Shown here one piece after another: positions 10,678 to 19,887 of a stretch of 64,000 bases of DNA. Made by a program: the position numbers and the translations under genes. Every line of letters starts with the position of its first letter. The first letter of the stretch is position 1. This DNA comes from Tenacibaculum jejuense (GTDB taxonomy: Bacteria; Bacteroidota; Bacteroidia; Flavobacteriales; Flavobacteriaceae): the NCBI RefSeq assembly GCF_900198195.1, contig NZ_LT899436.1, forward strand, positions 3,872,001 through 3,936,000, read 5' to 3'. Under the pieces are notes generated by a model, which saw only the letters and a list, made by a program, of their open reading frames with translations, was not told where the DNA came from and ran no database searches.

Positions 10678-11541
10678 TTACCTATTTATCAAAAGTACCT
10701 TCCAAGCACTTTCTACATCATTTTTGTCTAAATATTGTTGTGCAAATGTATGCTTTTTTTCTTCTGATAACCCCAAGTATTCAGGATGTTCTTGAGCAAA
10801 GTTATCAACAACTTCAGCATTTGGTAAAGCTTCTACATTAGCTAAAACACCTAAATTATTCCCTGTTAAAACAGTACTATTTCGAATTGGCTCAGGAATT
10901 TGATCTACTCCAATCCCTAAAGTTGATAATGGTTTAGGAATTTCAAAGAAACCATCTCTTGCTCTAGAATAAAAGCTTCCTCCTGCTCTAGATACTAAAT
11001 CTATTTTATATTGATCTATTAAACCTTCTTCATTTAAAACCTCTTCTTTAATATGAACTTTAACGACTTCACAAACGATTAAATTTCCAGCTCCACCTTC
11101 ATTTCCTGTATAAATAATATCATTTACTTTACATTCAAATTGAACAGGAGACTCTGCAACTCGAAACGGTTTTACTTCTTCAGAAGGTAACATTGTTAAT
11201 CCAGCTTTTACAAATTCGTTTACTCCTTTAGGGTACATTGTACTACTTAACGACATTTGTTGAACAATATCGTAATTAACAATATTGATTACCACTTCTT
11301 TTGTTCTCTCTATATTATCTAACGTATGCTTTGTTGTATTATTTCTAACACTTCTTGCTGGAGAGAAAATCATAATTGGTGGATTGGCTCCAAAAACATT
11401 AAAAAAACTATATGGAGAAAGGTTTGGCTTTCCTTCTTCGTCGATAGTACTAGCAAAAGCTATGGGTCTAGGCGCAACTGCACCTAATAAATATTGATGT
11501 AATTTTCCTGTAGATACTTCTTTAGGATTTATCGTTAACAT
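10678..11541 (-). CDS. Flavin reductase-like FMN-binding protein
   Basis: 287 residues with the FMN-binding split-barrel fold of the flavin reductase/DIM6-NTAB family: VAPRPIAFASTID, NLSPYSFFNVFGANPP, the conserved segment after it (PARSVRNNTTKHTLDN), and EVVINIVNYDIVQQM. It has no signal peptide and is cytoplasmic. The C-terminal 60 or so residues are helical and probably family-specific. The electron donor and substrate are unknown. It is first in a two-gene unit with the DUF3127 gene. Confidence 0.85.
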   Translation of the reverse strand: MLTINPKEVSTGKLHQYLLGAVAPRPIAFASTIDEEGKPNLSPYSFFNVFGANPPIMIFSPARSVRNNTTKHTLDNIERTKEVVINIVNYDIVQQMSLSSTMYPKGVNEFVKAGLTMLPSEEVKPFRVAESPVQFECKVNDIIYTGNEGGAGNLIVCEVVKVHIKEEVLNEEGLIDQYKIDLVSRAGGSFYSRARDGFFEIPKPLSTLGIGVDQIPEPIRNSTVLTGNNLGVLANVEALPNAEVVDNFAQEHPEYLGLSEEKKHTFAQQYLDKNDVESAWKVLLINR

Positions 11542-11613
11542 GATTTTTGTTTTGAATACTGTACTGTAAATATACTACGGATTAAGTTATAAAGTTATAC
11601 TCTTAGAATAGTT

Positions 11614-11621
11614 TATATTTG
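11614..11621 (+). promoter_or_regulatory. Promoter -7 element next to the kinase start codon
   Basis: TATATTTG is an exact TAnnTTTG match ending only 4 bases before the ATG at 11626. If it is used, the transcript would be leaderless or nearly so. No clear -33 element is visible. Confidence 0.45.
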
Positions 11622-11625
11622 ACTA

Positions 11626-12780
11626 ATGGGTTTTCTTAAAAATATCTTCTGGATAAAACGATTTATAATATTCATTTGTTTTGCTATTGTTTCTTTGATT
11701 TTATGGAACACATATTCTTTTTTTAAAAAGTTTAAAACAGATGAAAGAGTTAAAATGGAATTGTTTGCCATGTCTATTCAACGTATTGGTAACAATCCTG
11801 ACTTGGATGCTGATATTTCATTAGAAACAAGAGCTATTGAAAATAAAATTCCTTGTATTTTAACCAGTGTAAATGGTAGTATATTACAGTTTCATAATCT
11901 TGATGATAAACGATCTTCAGATATTTTATACCTGACAGATCAACTAAGAATTATGAAAAACCAGAATAAACCTATAGAAATTAACTACTCTGGAAGAAAA
12001 GAATATATTTATTACAAAAACTCCGATTTACTTACAAAACTAACTTATTATCCTATTGCTCTAATTTTAATTTTAGGGTTGTTCTTAGCTGTAATTTATC
12101 TGTTCTTTAATTCTAGTAAAATTGCAGAACAAAATAAGTTATGGACAGGAATGGCCAAAGAAACTGCACATCAAATAGGAACTCCTTTATCATCTCTTTT
12201 AGGTTGGGTGACTATTCTTAGAGAAGAAAATATTGATCAAGATTATGTAGATGAAATTGAAAATGATGTTCAGAGATTAAGTACCATAGCAAATCGTTTT
12301 TCAAAAATTGGTTCTCTTCCTAAGCTCAAATCTGAAAATATTGTTGGCATTACAAAAGATGCTTTTGATTATTTAGCTTCTAGAAGTCCAAAACAAACTT
12401 CTTTTTCTTTTCATACTACTGATGATAATATCCAAACAAACTTGAATAATGTACTGTATGGTTGGGTAATTGAAAACTTAATTAAAAATGCTATTGATGC
12501 AATGGAAGGAAAAGGAAGTATTAACCTTTCCATTAAAAATAATGAAGAACATATTAAAATATTAATTTCAGATACTGGTAAAGGAATTCCTAAATCTAAA
12601 TTTCAAATGATATTCAAACCTGGGTTTACTTCCAAGAAAAGAGGTTGGGGACTTGGATTATCGTTGTCTAAACGTATTATAGAAGATTATCATAAAGGAA
12701 AAATATTTGTTCAAAAATCTGAAATAGGAAAAGGAACAACTTTTGAGATTCAACTCAGTAAAACTGTAACCATTTCCTAA
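11626..12780 (+). CDS. Orphan sensor histidine kinase
   Basis: 384 residues. Two membrane helices (residues about 10-28 and 141-162) flank a periplasmic sensor of about 110 residues with no recognised domain. The HisKA-type dimerisation helix follows with phospho-acceptor His182 in AHQIGTPLSS. The ATPase domain has the N box NLIKNAIDAMEG, the G1 box DTGKGIP, an F box near MIFKPGFTSKKR, and the G2 box GWGLGLSLSKRII. The unusual HxIGTP sequence is common in Bacteroidota kinases. No response regulator is adjacent, so its partner is elsewhere. Confidence 0.93.
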   Translation: MGFLKNIFWIKRFIIFICFAIVSLILWNTYSFFKKFKTDERVKMELFAMSIQRIGNNPDLDADISLETRAIENKIPCILTSVNGSILQFHNLDDKRSSDILYLTDQLRIMKNQNKPIEINYSGRKEYIYYKNSDLLTKLTYYPIALILILGLFLAVIYLFFNSSKIAEQNKLWTGMAKETAHQIGTPLSSLLGWVTILREENIDQDYVDEIENDVQRLSTIANRFSKIGSLPKLKSENIVGITKDAFDYLASRSPKQTSFSFHTTDDNIQTNLNNVLYGWVIENLIKNAIDAMEGKGSINLSIKNNEEHIKILISDTGKGIPKSKFQMIFKPGFTSKKRGWGLGLSLSKRIIEDYHKGKIFVQKSEIGKGTTFEIQLSKTVTIS

Positions 12781-12795
12781 ATCAGCAATTAAAAT

Positions 12796-13188
12796 TTATT
12801 CAAAATGCTTTGAAATCTCTTCAGCCAAAGAAATAAACTCTTCATTAGTTAACTTTTCTTTTTTTGTAAACTGAATATCTTCCATTGCATTTAAAGGAAC
12901 TAAATGTACATGAACATGTGGCACTTCTAAACCAACAACACTCATCCCTATTCGTTTGCATGTAATGGCCTTTTCCAACGCTTTTGCTACTCTGTAGCTA
13001 AAACTCATTAAATCTGAATATTCCTCTTCTGATAAATCAAAGATTTTATTCTCTTCCTTTTTAGGAACTACTAGTGTATGCCCTTTAGCATTTGGATTAA
13101 TATCTAAAAAAGCAAAATGCTTTTCATCTTCCGCTACTTTATATGATGGAATTTCTCCTTGTATAATTTTTGTAAATATTGAAGCCAT
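12796..13188 (-). CDS. HIT family nucleotide hydrolase/transferase
   Basis: 130 residues, a complete HINT/Hit-like protein. The histidine triad is His91-x-His93-x-His95 (PHVHVHLVP), and the N-terminal segment FTKIIQGEIPSYKV and HTLVVPKKE are typical. Family members hydrolyse AMP-lysine, AMP-amide or dinucleotide substrates; the exact substrate cannot be told. It lies directly downstream of greA on the same strand with a 92-base gap. Confidence 0.93.
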   Translation of the reverse strand: MASIFTKIIQGEIPSYKVAEDEKHFAFLDINPNAKGHTLVVPKKEENKIFDLSEEEYSDLMSFSYRVAKALEKAITCKRIGMSVVGLEVPHVHVHLVPLNAMEDIQFTKKEKLTNEEFISLAEEISKHFE

Positions 13189-13280
13189 AGTGATTTTAAT
13201 TTATCTGTGAAGTAAAAATAAAAAATCGGACTTAAATAGAATCTAAATCCGATAATTTTATCATTTGACTGTAACTCAGT

Positions 13281-13754
13281 TTATCTTGAAATCTCTAATA
13301 TTTCAAACTTCATTAATCCATTAGGCACTTCAATTTCTGCAACGTCTCCTACTTCTTTACCAAGTAAACCTCTTCCTATTGGTGACTTTACAGACAACTT
13401 ACCTTTAAGAACATCACTTTCACTATCTGCAACTAAAGTATAAACGAACTCCATGCCATTCGTAGAATTTTTCAATTTTACAATAGAATGAATTAAAACC
13501 TTAGAAGTATCTAATTCACTTTCATCTATAATTCTGGCATTAGCAACAACATTCTTTAATTTGGCTATTTTAGTTTCTAATAAAGATTGCTCTTCTTTAG
13601 CTGCATGATACTCTGCATTCTCACTTAAATCTCCTTTATCACGTGCATCAGCAATTTCTTGAGATACTCTTGGTCGCTCAACTTGTTCTAAATGCGATAA
13701 TTCTTCCTTTAGCTTCTTTAAGCCTTCAGGAGTATAATATGAAACTTCACTCAT
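13281..13754 (-). CDS. greA: Transcription elongation factor GreA
   Basis: 157 residues, normal length. The N-terminal antiparallel coiled coil carries ARDKGDLSENAEYHAAKEEQ, whose acidic tip stimulates RNA-polymerase cleavage of backtracked RNA. The C-terminal FKBP-like domain has SPIGRGLLGKEVGD. It acts on stalled elongation complexes in the cytoplasm. A minus-strand TACATTTG at 13804-13811 is a possible -7 element. Confidence 0.97.
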   Translation of the reverse strand: MSEVSYYTPEGLKKLKEELSHLEQVERPRVSQEIADARDKGDLSENAEYHAAKEEQSLLETKIAKLKNVVANARIIDESELDTSKVLIHSIVKLKNSTNGMEFVYTLVADSESDVLKGKLSVKSPIGRGLLGKEVGDVAEIEVPNGLMKFEILEISR

Positions 13755-13860
13755 AACTCTAAAATTTAAAAAATCCCAGTCCGTAAGGAATGAGATCGTC
13801 TAACAAATGTACAAAATATTTGTAAATTAGCCTCGTTAGCTCTAAAACAAAGATACATCC

Positions 13861-14268
13861 ATGAAAAAAGTTATTGTAATTTTATTTGCCATTCTACTTT
13901 ATAATTGTACTGATACTAACGACGATAATAATTGTTTTTTAGGTGTAGTTTTAAACGAAACCGTAAATTTATCAAATCCTCAATTTATTAACATTCAAGT
14001 TCCAGGAGGACATACAATAGCTAATATCGGAGGAAGAAATATCATTATTATACGAAATAATACTAGTAGTTTTAAAGCGTTTGACTTACAATGTCCTGAA
14101 AGAAACTGCACGACTCCAATGACTTTTGACGGATTAAAATTAATCTGCCCTTGTACCAATAAAGAATATAATTCTTTAAACGGTTCTCCGATAGATGGTG
14201 AAGGCTGTTTTGCTTTAGAATATAATGTAATTCAAGTAAGCAATAGTGCACTGCAAATAAGCAGATAA
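13861..14268 (+). CDS. Rieske-fold lipoprotein lacking the histidine ligands
   Basis: 135 residues. The signal peptide ends in a lipobox (LLYNC, Cys16), so it is a membrane-anchored lipoprotein. The body has the layout of a Rieske domain: FKAFDLQCPERNC (Cys78, Cys83), then LICPCTNKEYN (Cys96, Cys98), and SLNGSPIDGEG. In a true Rieske protein the ligands are C-x-H and C-x-x-H. Here the first His is Glu80 and the second is Thr99, while all four Cys of the CxxxxC and CPC pairs remain. It therefore probably cannot hold a normal 2Fe-2S cluster and may form disulfides instead. Similar degenerate proteins occur in Flavobacteriaceae. The function is unknown. Confidence 0.75.
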   Translation: MKKVIVILFAILLYNCTDTNDDNNCFLGVVLNETVNLSNPQFINIQVPGGHTIANIGGRNIIIIRNNTSSFKAFDLQCPERNCTTPMTFDGLKLICPCTNKEYNSLNGSPIDGEGCFALEYNVIQVSNSALQISR

Positions 14269-14297
14269 AATAATTTTATCAGCCAATATAAGATTAG

Positions 14298-14305
14298 TAC
14301 TTTTG
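14298..14305 (+). promoter_or_regulatory. purK promoter, -7 element
   Basis: TACTTTTG is an exact TAnnTTTG match. It overlaps the possible TTG start at 14303, which supports the downstream GTG at 14330 as the purK start, 24 bases away. Confidence 0.6.
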
Positions 14306-14329
14306 TGGCAACAACACAAAAAAATAATC

Positions 14330-15487
14330 GTGCAAAACTATTTTTCTTCTCACTTTAAATTAGGTGTATTAGGAGGCGGACAGTTAGGTAGAATGTTATT
14401 ATCTGAAACTCAAAAATTAGATATTCATACTGTTATCTTAGATAAATCTGCAGATGCTCCTTGCGCACAAATATGTAATGAATTTTATCAAGGTGATTTA
14501 CTTGATTTTGATACTGTTTACAATTTTGGTAAAAAAGTAGATTTACTAACTATAGAAATTGAAAACGTAAATATCGACGCCTTAGATAAGTTAGAAAGTG
14601 AAGGATTAACCATATATCCTAAGCCTAGTAACCTAAGAATTATTCAAAATAAAGCTCAGCAAAAGAAGTTTTACAAAGAAAAACAAATTCCTACTGCTGA
14701 TTTTAATCATTATGCTTTTGTTGACGAGTTAAAACATTCTTACGAAAATGGATTGGTAACTTTTCCGTTTGTTTGGAAATCTGCTCGTTTTGGTTATGAT
14801 GGAAATGGTGTTAAAGTTGTAAAAAATTACAATGATTTAGAAGCTTTACCTGAAGGAGAATGTATTGCCGAAAAGATGATTCCTTTTAAAAATGAGTTAG
14901 CAGTTATTGTTGCTAGAAATCCAAAAGGAGATTTAGTTACCTACCCTGTTGTTGAAATGGAATTTCATCCTGAAGCTAACCAAGTAGAATATGTGATCTG
15001 CCCGGCAAGAATTGACGAAACTGTTGCTGAAAAAGCTAGAAAGGTGGCCTTAAAAGTTGCTGATGCTTTCGATTTTGTTGGCTTACTTGCGGTGGAAATG
15101 TTTCAAACACAAGATGATGAAATTTTAGTAAATGAAGTCGCTCCACGAACTCATAATTCTGGTCATTATAGTATTGAAGCAAGTTACACCAGTCAATTTG
15201 AACAACATTTACGTAGTATTCTAGATTTCCCTTTAGGAAATACAGATAGTAAATTAGCTGGAATTATGGTAAACTTAGTTGGAGCTGAAGGTTACACTGG
15301 TGAAGTGATTTATGAAAACATTCAAGAAATCATGAATATCGATGGAGTAACTCCGCATTTATATGGAAAAAAAATCACGAAACCTTTCCGTAAGATGGGA
15401 CATGTTACTATTGTAAATCAAAATATAGATAAAGCTAGAGAAGTAGCTCAAAAAGTAAAAGAAACTGTAAAAGTGATTAGTAAATAG
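14330..15487 (+). CDS. purK: 5-(carboxyamino)imidazole ribonucleotide synthase
   Basis: ATP-dependent carboxylation of AIR to N5-CAIR in purine synthesis. ATP-grasp enzyme of 385 residues from the GTG at 14330; the frame also opens at a TTG at 14303, but that codon lies inside the promoter -7 box, and family members begin MxNYFSSxFKLG. Visible motifs: LGVLGGGQLGRML, the ATP-grasp VWKSARFGYDGNGV, EKMIPFKNELAVIVAR, and the catalytic NEVAPRTHNSGHYSIEA. purE follows 63 bases downstream, so the pair feeds N5-CAIR straight to its mutase. Other pur genes are not nearby. Confidence 0.96.
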   Translation: MQNYFSSHFKLGVLGGGQLGRMLLSETQKLDIHTVILDKSADAPCAQICNEFYQGDLLDFDTVYNFGKKVDLLTIEIENVNIDALDKLESEGLTIYPKPSNLRIIQNKAQQKKFYKEKQIPTADFNHYAFVDELKHSYENGLVTFPFVWKSARFGYDGNGVKVVKNYNDLEALPEGECIAEKMIPFKNELAVIVARNPKGDLVTYPVVEMEFHPEANQVEYVICPARIDETVAEKARKVALKVADAFDFVGLLAVEMFQTQDDEILVNEVAPRTHNSGHYSIEASYTSQFEQHLRSILDFPLGNTDSKLAGIMVNLVGAEGYTGEVIYENIQEIMNIDGVTPHLYGKKITKPFRKMGHVTIVNQNIDKAREVAQKVKETVKVISK

Positions 15488-15550
15488 TCTCAAGTATGCA
15501 ATCTAATGCAATAAGCTAACTTTAGACTTAAAATAATAATTGAAAAAAAT

Positions 15551-16030
15551 ATGGTAGGAATTATAATGGGAAGTGATTCAGATCTTCCAATCATGCAAGA
15601 AGCAATTGATGTATTAGAAAGTATGGATATTCAAATAGAAGTTGACATTGTTTCAGCTCATAGAACTCCAGAAAAACTATTCGATTACGCTACAAATGCT
15701 CACAAAAGAGGTGTTCAAGTAATTATTGCTGGAGCTGGTGGAGCTGCTCACTTACCTGGAATGGTTGCTAGTATGAGTCCGTTACCTGTTATCGGAGTTC
15801 CTGTAAAAAGTAGAAACTCAATTGATGGATGGGATTCTGTTTTATCAATTTTACAAATGCCAGGTGGTGTTCCTGTCGCTACTGTTGCTCTAGACGGAGC
15901 AAAAAATGCAGGAATTTTAGCTGCACAAATCATAGGTGCTTCAGATAAATGTGTTTTAGATAAAATTATAACATATAAGGAAGGTTTAAAACTTAAAGTT
16001 GAAAAGGCTTCTGAACGAGTAAAAAAATAA
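15551..16030 (+). CDS. purE: N5-CAIR mutase (class I PurE)
   Basis: 159 residues. Converts N5-CAIR to CAIR, the step after PurK. It has the class I signature: IIMGSDSDLPIM near the N-terminus, SAHRTPEKL with the catalytic His, AGAGGAAHLPGM and PVIGVPVKS. Class I rather than class II follows from the adjacent purK. The gene order purK-purE is the reverse of the E. coli order. Confidence 0.97.
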   Translation: MVGIIMGSDSDLPIMQEAIDVLESMDIQIEVDIVSAHRTPEKLFDYATNAHKRGVQVIIAGAGGAAHLPGMVASMSPLPVIGVPVKSRNSIDGWDSVLSILQMPGGVPVATVALDGAKNAGILAAQIIGASDKCVLDKIITYKEGLKLKVEKASERVKK

Positions 16031-16046
16031 ACTAACTCTCTTTTCT

Positions 16047-17201
16047 ATGAATATAAGATTCGTTTTTATCCTTACTGCTATCATTTTTAATAGTTGTAAA
16101 AAAACCAAAACAAACGATCCAATTATTCATAGAAAAGACAGTACCGAAACTAAATTTCTTCAAAATACAAATACACTTGTAGAAGCTGAAACTAAATATG
16201 TCAATGCTTTTTCTGGTTTACGCTACAGAGAAAAACCAAATGGAAAAATACTAGGTAAGCTTCCATACAACTCCAAAATATCTGTAATTAAACATTCAGG
16301 TATATTTTCCCAAATTAAGGACAATAATAATTTCATCGAAAGTGAATGGGTTGGTATTCATCTAAACAATGATACTGTTTATGTTTTCAATGCTTTTTTA
16401 TCTGAAAAAATAAATAAAACTGGTGTCTGGGCTAAATTTCCTTTAAAAAAAATGCCTTTTGTTGACTCTACTAATTTTGATAATATGATCTTAAAAAATA
16501 AGTTGAGTATTAATGAAATTAAAAAACTACAGTTACAAGAATTATATCCTGATCTCCTAAAAGAAGATAGAGATTTCAATGCTTATCCTTCCTATCAGTT
16601 AGATTTAAAAAATGACCAACTACAATGTATTGCTGTTCTTGTTACAAAAGCTGGCCATGAAATAGAAACCGTATTGGTGGTTTATGAAAATGAAAAATTA
16701 ATGAAATACTATGGCGATAGTCATGAAAAACCATTGATTAACTCTTTGACTGTCTCATATGATGAAATAGCAGAAGGCTGGTCAAGAATCACTTCTGAAA
16801 TCAAGAACAACTCTATTACCAAAATAGATGCTTTATATACTGAACCTCCAAGAATAGATACCACCTTACATCACATAAACAGATTAGGATATATAAATAA
16901 GGTTACTATTAATTTTAAGAATAACATTAGGCCTAATCAGAAGTTAAAACTTCATACAGTTTATACCGACACGATTCGTTTTATGAATTATAATGATAAT
17001 TACGACTACTTTTTTCTAGAAGCGAAGAAAAATAACAAAGACGTAAGCTTAATTTATAATTGGGACATCACTAAAAAGTATGACTTCAAAAAAAATGATC
17101 TTATAAAAATACAATGGAAAATAGACAGCATATTTATTGCGGGTGATGGTGAAACATTATCCTTCTCTGAATATGTAATTGATGCTAAAAGAATAGAATA
17201 A
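16047..17201 (+). CDS. Lipoprotein with an SH3-like domain
   Basis: 384 residues. A short signal peptide ends in the lipobox IIFNSC. An SH3b-like segment follows (residues about 50-115: SGLRYREKPNGKILGKLPY, then the aromatic EWVGIHLNND). Such domains often bind peptidoglycan. The remaining 250 or so residues are beta-rich and not recognised, with WSRIT and WDITKKYDF among the aromatic motifs. It starts 16 bases after purE and may be read from the same promoter, although no functional link is evident. Confidence 0.75.
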   Translation: MNIRFVFILTAIIFNSCKKTKTNDPIIHRKDSTETKFLQNTNTLVEAETKYVNAFSGLRYREKPNGKILGKLPYNSKISVIKHSGIFSQIKDNNNFIESEWVGIHLNNDTVYVFNAFLSEKINKTGVWAKFPLKKMPFVDSTNFDNMILKNKLSINEIKKLQLQELYPDLLKEDRDFNAYPSYQLDLKNDQLQCIAVLVTKAGHEIETVLVVYENEKLMKYYGDSHEKPLINSLTVSYDEIAEGWSRITSEIKNNSITKIDALYTEPPRIDTTLHHINRLGYINKVTINFKNNIRPNQKLKLHTVYTDTIRFMNYNDNYDYFFLEAKKNNKDVSLIYNWDITKKYDFKKNDLIKIQWKIDSIFIAGDGETLSFSEYVIDAKRIE

Positions 17202-17276
17202 ATTATTGTTTTTTAAACATCATATTTCTATGTATTTTCTTTCTTCAACAGTAGAGCCTGTATCATTGTTAATTTT

Positions 17277-17319
17277 AATCTTGGCAATGTTTTTAGGTAG
17301 TAAAAACATTGCCAAGATT
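17277..17319. repeat. 19-bp perfect inverted repeat between convergent genes
   Basis: AATCTTGGCAATGTTTTTA and its exact complement around the loop GGTAG. No T-run follows the stem on either strand, which is unusual for a terminator, but its position between convergent genes would suit one. A second small inverted repeat, ACAGTAT-AGA-ATACTGT, lies at 17328-17344. Confidence 0.75.
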
Positions 17320-17406
17320 AATAAAGTACAGTATAGAATACTGTCAGATCTCATAAAAATTTTGATTTGAAATATAAATAACTACTTAATAAAGTAAATA
17401 TTACTT

Positions 17407-18948
17407 CTACATACATTCATCTTCAACATCTTTAACAATAGCTATTCCTACACCGTTACTTGTAGTCATATCACAAATTGCTTGGGGTATTATAGTTAAC
17501 GGATTGTTTTGTATATTAAGCGATATAAGATTTGGTATGTTAGAAATTTCAACAGGTAATTCTCGTAAATTATTACCCTTAATATTTAAAACATAAAAAC
17601 TATCAGGTAAATTACCTATTTCATTAGGTAGTTCTTCTAAAAGATTATTTTTTAAATATATACCTCTTATAGATGATAAACTTCCTATTTCTTTTGGTAA
17701 TGTAGTTAATCTATTATCATTTAAAGTTAGTACCTCTAGAGTTTCTAAACTACCTATTTCTGTTGGCAAACTAGATAAAATTCTTCCCGAAATAGTTAAA
17801 ACTCTTAATTTATCAAGAGAAGCAATACTTTCAGGAACTTCATTAATATTTACTGCTGCGACTACAAGTTCAGATACTCTACCATCAACAACTCTAACTC
17901 CGTTCCAATTTTCCATTGTTGGAGCCTCTAAATCCCAATCTAAATAAGTAAATGGTGTATTATATCGTTCATTAGCTCTGTAAAACTCCTCTAAGAAAAG
18001 TCGATCTAATTCTAAACAACTTAAAAGGCTTACATAAACAGTATATTCTTTTTCTGAACCATCTTCAGCAGTAATTGTATAGGTCACAGGATTAGAAAAA
18101 TCTTGAGGTGTTCTACTTAAAGGAGTGATTTTAGCCTCCTCAGACAATAGAATTTCTGGAGTTAAATTAGTAACATCTGTGCCTTCAGGAACTTTTAAAA
18201 CAATCTTATTTAGATCATTATCAATAGTAGCTTCAAATGTTTTATTATCAACTGTAACATCAAACTTAACAATGTCTTTAACACTTTTTAATGTTACTAT
18301 TTTTACTGTATACTCTTTTTGAGTTTCACCATTTCCTGAGGTTACAGTAAATACAACATCATTTCTAAAGTCTATACCAGTATCGATTGTTGGTGATATT
18401 GAAGCTCCTTCTGATATTTCTACTGTTGGAATAACACTTTGTAAATCTTCCATTTCTGATATTTGTAATTTAATCTCATTATTTTCAATTATAGCTTCAT
18501 AATTATCCGATAAACTTGGATTATTTTCCTTTAAAAAAGAAAAGTTTGAAATATCTGCTTCATTACTAGTGTTTGCTATTGTTACAATAACTGAATAAGC
18601 TACAAGATCATAACCGTCTTTAGAAAGCAGATAAATTACAGGACTTGAAAAATCTTGTACTGTATTAATATCAGGAATTATTTCAGCACCATCAGTAATG
18701 GTTATTGTTGGGATTAATGAAGTTAAAGATGTATTAAATGGTACATTTAAATAAATATCTTTTTCATCTTCATTAATTTTTCCTTCAATATCATTCGATA
18801 ATGAAACATTATTGGCTGCTAGAAATTGAAAACTTAAAATTTGTAAATTCTCTTGGTTTGAATCTGGAGGTATACGTTCGTTATCTTCTGAGCATCCAAA
18901 AAATAATAGTAAAGAAAAAAAGGCTATCGCCAAATTGAAAAATTTCAT
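17407..18948 (-). CDS. Leucine-rich-repeat lipoprotein with three DUF5018-like domains
   Basis: Frame open from 18987, but the ATG at 18946-18948 begins a clean lipoprotein signal (MKFFNLAIAFFSLLLFFGC), so 513 residues are used. Three related beta-rich domains of about 85 residues follow, each with a TITxxDGAxIxP and QDFSxPVxYxxxxxDG pattern (DUF5018-like). Next comes a linker with CLELDRLFLEEFY, and then about six leucine-rich repeats of the LPxEIGxLxxLxxLxLxxN type. It is surface-exposed or periplasmic and probably binds protein or glycan. It is a single gene downstream of the Crp-type regulator on the same strand. Confidence 0.85.
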   Translation of the reverse strand: MKFFNLAIAFFSLLLFFGCSEDNERIPPDSNQENLQILSFQFLAANNVSLSNDIEGKINEDEKDIYLNVPFNTSLTSLIPTITITDGAEIIPDINTVQDFSSPVIYLLSKDGYDLVAYSVIVTIANTSNEADISNFSFLKENNPSLSDNYEAIIENNEIKLQISEMEDLQSVIPTVEISEGASISPTIDTGIDFRNDVVFTVTSGNGETQKEYTVKIVTLKSVKDIVKFDVTVDNKTFEATIDNDLNKIVLKVPEGTDVTNLTPEILLSEEAKITPLSRTPQDFSNPVTYTITAEDGSEKEYTVYVSLLSCLELDRLFLEEFYRANERYNTPFTYLDWDLEAPTMENWNGVRVVDGRVSELVVAAVNINEVPESIASLDKLRVLTISGRILSSLPTEIGSLETLEVLTLNDNRLTTLPKEIGSLSSIRGIYLKNNLLEELPNEIGNLPDSFYVLNIKGNNLRELPVEISNIPNLISLNIQNNPLTIIPQAICDMTTSNGVGIAIVKDVEDECM

Positions 18949-19033
18949 AATTGTTTTGTTTAAGTTTATAAAAACACGACAAAACAAATTATTTCATAGC
19001 AACGAAAAGTTATCTACAGATAAGTATGAAATA

Positions 19034-19639
19034 TTAATTTTTAAAGTAATTATTTTTTTCTTTGCTGTATTGTTGTGGATTCATTTTCAAATACCTAGCA
19101 ATATATTTATCAGGTGTATGTTTTAAAATGATTTTTGATCTTTTTACATTTTCATAAAAGAGTCTAAATCTTTCTGCTGCACTTCTGTATTGCAATAAAT
19201 GCATTCTATTTTCTCTATCTAGTAATATATCTTCATGAATTCTATACAAAAGCATTCCTACTTCATTGTGATCTTTCAATATTTCTTCTATATACTCTTT
19301 CTTAATACTTATTAACTCAACATCTGTTAAAGCTTCTTGAATTTCCAAAGACGGAGTTTTATTCACATAACTTGTTAAACTATTAAACCCTAATCCTATT
19401 GGAGTTAAATTAGTTGTTACTTCTTTATCTATATCTATAATATACTGATGTACAACTCCTTTTAATACGATATTTGAATATAACTCTATATCACCTTCTT
19501 TCAGAATACACTCACCTTTCTTATATACTCGTTTAACACAAAAAGACTTTATTGCATTAGAGAGTTTTTGACCTACAGGAAATGAATTATTTAAGAAATC
19601 ACTAAAAACTTTAAAATCTTCATCTTCTATTTTTTGCAT
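19034..19639 (-). CDS. Crp/Fnr family transcriptional regulator
   Basis: 201 residues from the ATG at 19637-19639 (the frame also has a TTG one codon upstream). The N-terminal cyclic-nucleotide-binding-type beta-barrel has YKKGECILKEGD and NIVLKGVVHQYI. A long dimerisation helix follows (HEDILLDRENRMHLLQYRSAAERFRLFYE), then a winged-helix region with PDKYIARYLKMNPQQYSKEK. The Arg and Ser that bind cAMP are not evident, so another signal is likely. The target is unknown. The neighbouring LRR lipoprotein gene lies 85 bases downstream. Confidence 0.85.
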   Translation of the reverse strand: MQKIEDEDFKVFSDFLNNSFPVGQKLSNAIKSFCVKRVYKKGECILKEGDIELYSNIVLKGVVHQYIIDIDKEVTTNLTPIGLGFNSLTSYVNKTPSLEIQEALTDVELISIKKEYIEEILKDHNEVGMLLYRIHEDILLDRENRMHLLQYRSAAERFRLFYENVKRSKIILKHTPDKYIARYLKMNPQQYSKEKNNYFKN

Positions 19640-19778
19640 CAAAATATTTTTACCGTCAAAAATATTTGTTCGTTTAAATATACTCTCTCTTAATTACGTT
19701 AAGTTTTCTTTAAAATCTAAAACATATAAATCTCATAAATTATATTTTTAATATCATGCCTTTACTATGAAGTTATAT

Positions 19779-19857
19779 TTAATTAATAACTTTGTCATAA
19801 AAGCTAATTAAAAATTTGCTGCTATTAATTAAAAGACAAAGTACATCTTAATTAAAA
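19779..19857. repeat. Imperfect dyad upstream of the 204-aa secreted protein gene
   Basis: ACTTTGTC at 19789-19796 faces GACAAAGT at 19835-19842, with TTAATTAA copies outside both arms. It lies 31 bases before the gene at 19888 and about 140 bases from the divergent Crp-type gene, so it may be an operator. It was not tested against any binding model. Confidence 0.4.
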
Positions 19858-19887
19858 AACAGATGTAAACCACTTAAAAACCTCACT

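Noticed and set aside
14303..14329. TTG start for purK at 14303
   Set aside because: It lies in the -7 promoter box and adds nine residues not typical of the family; GTG 14330 is preferred.
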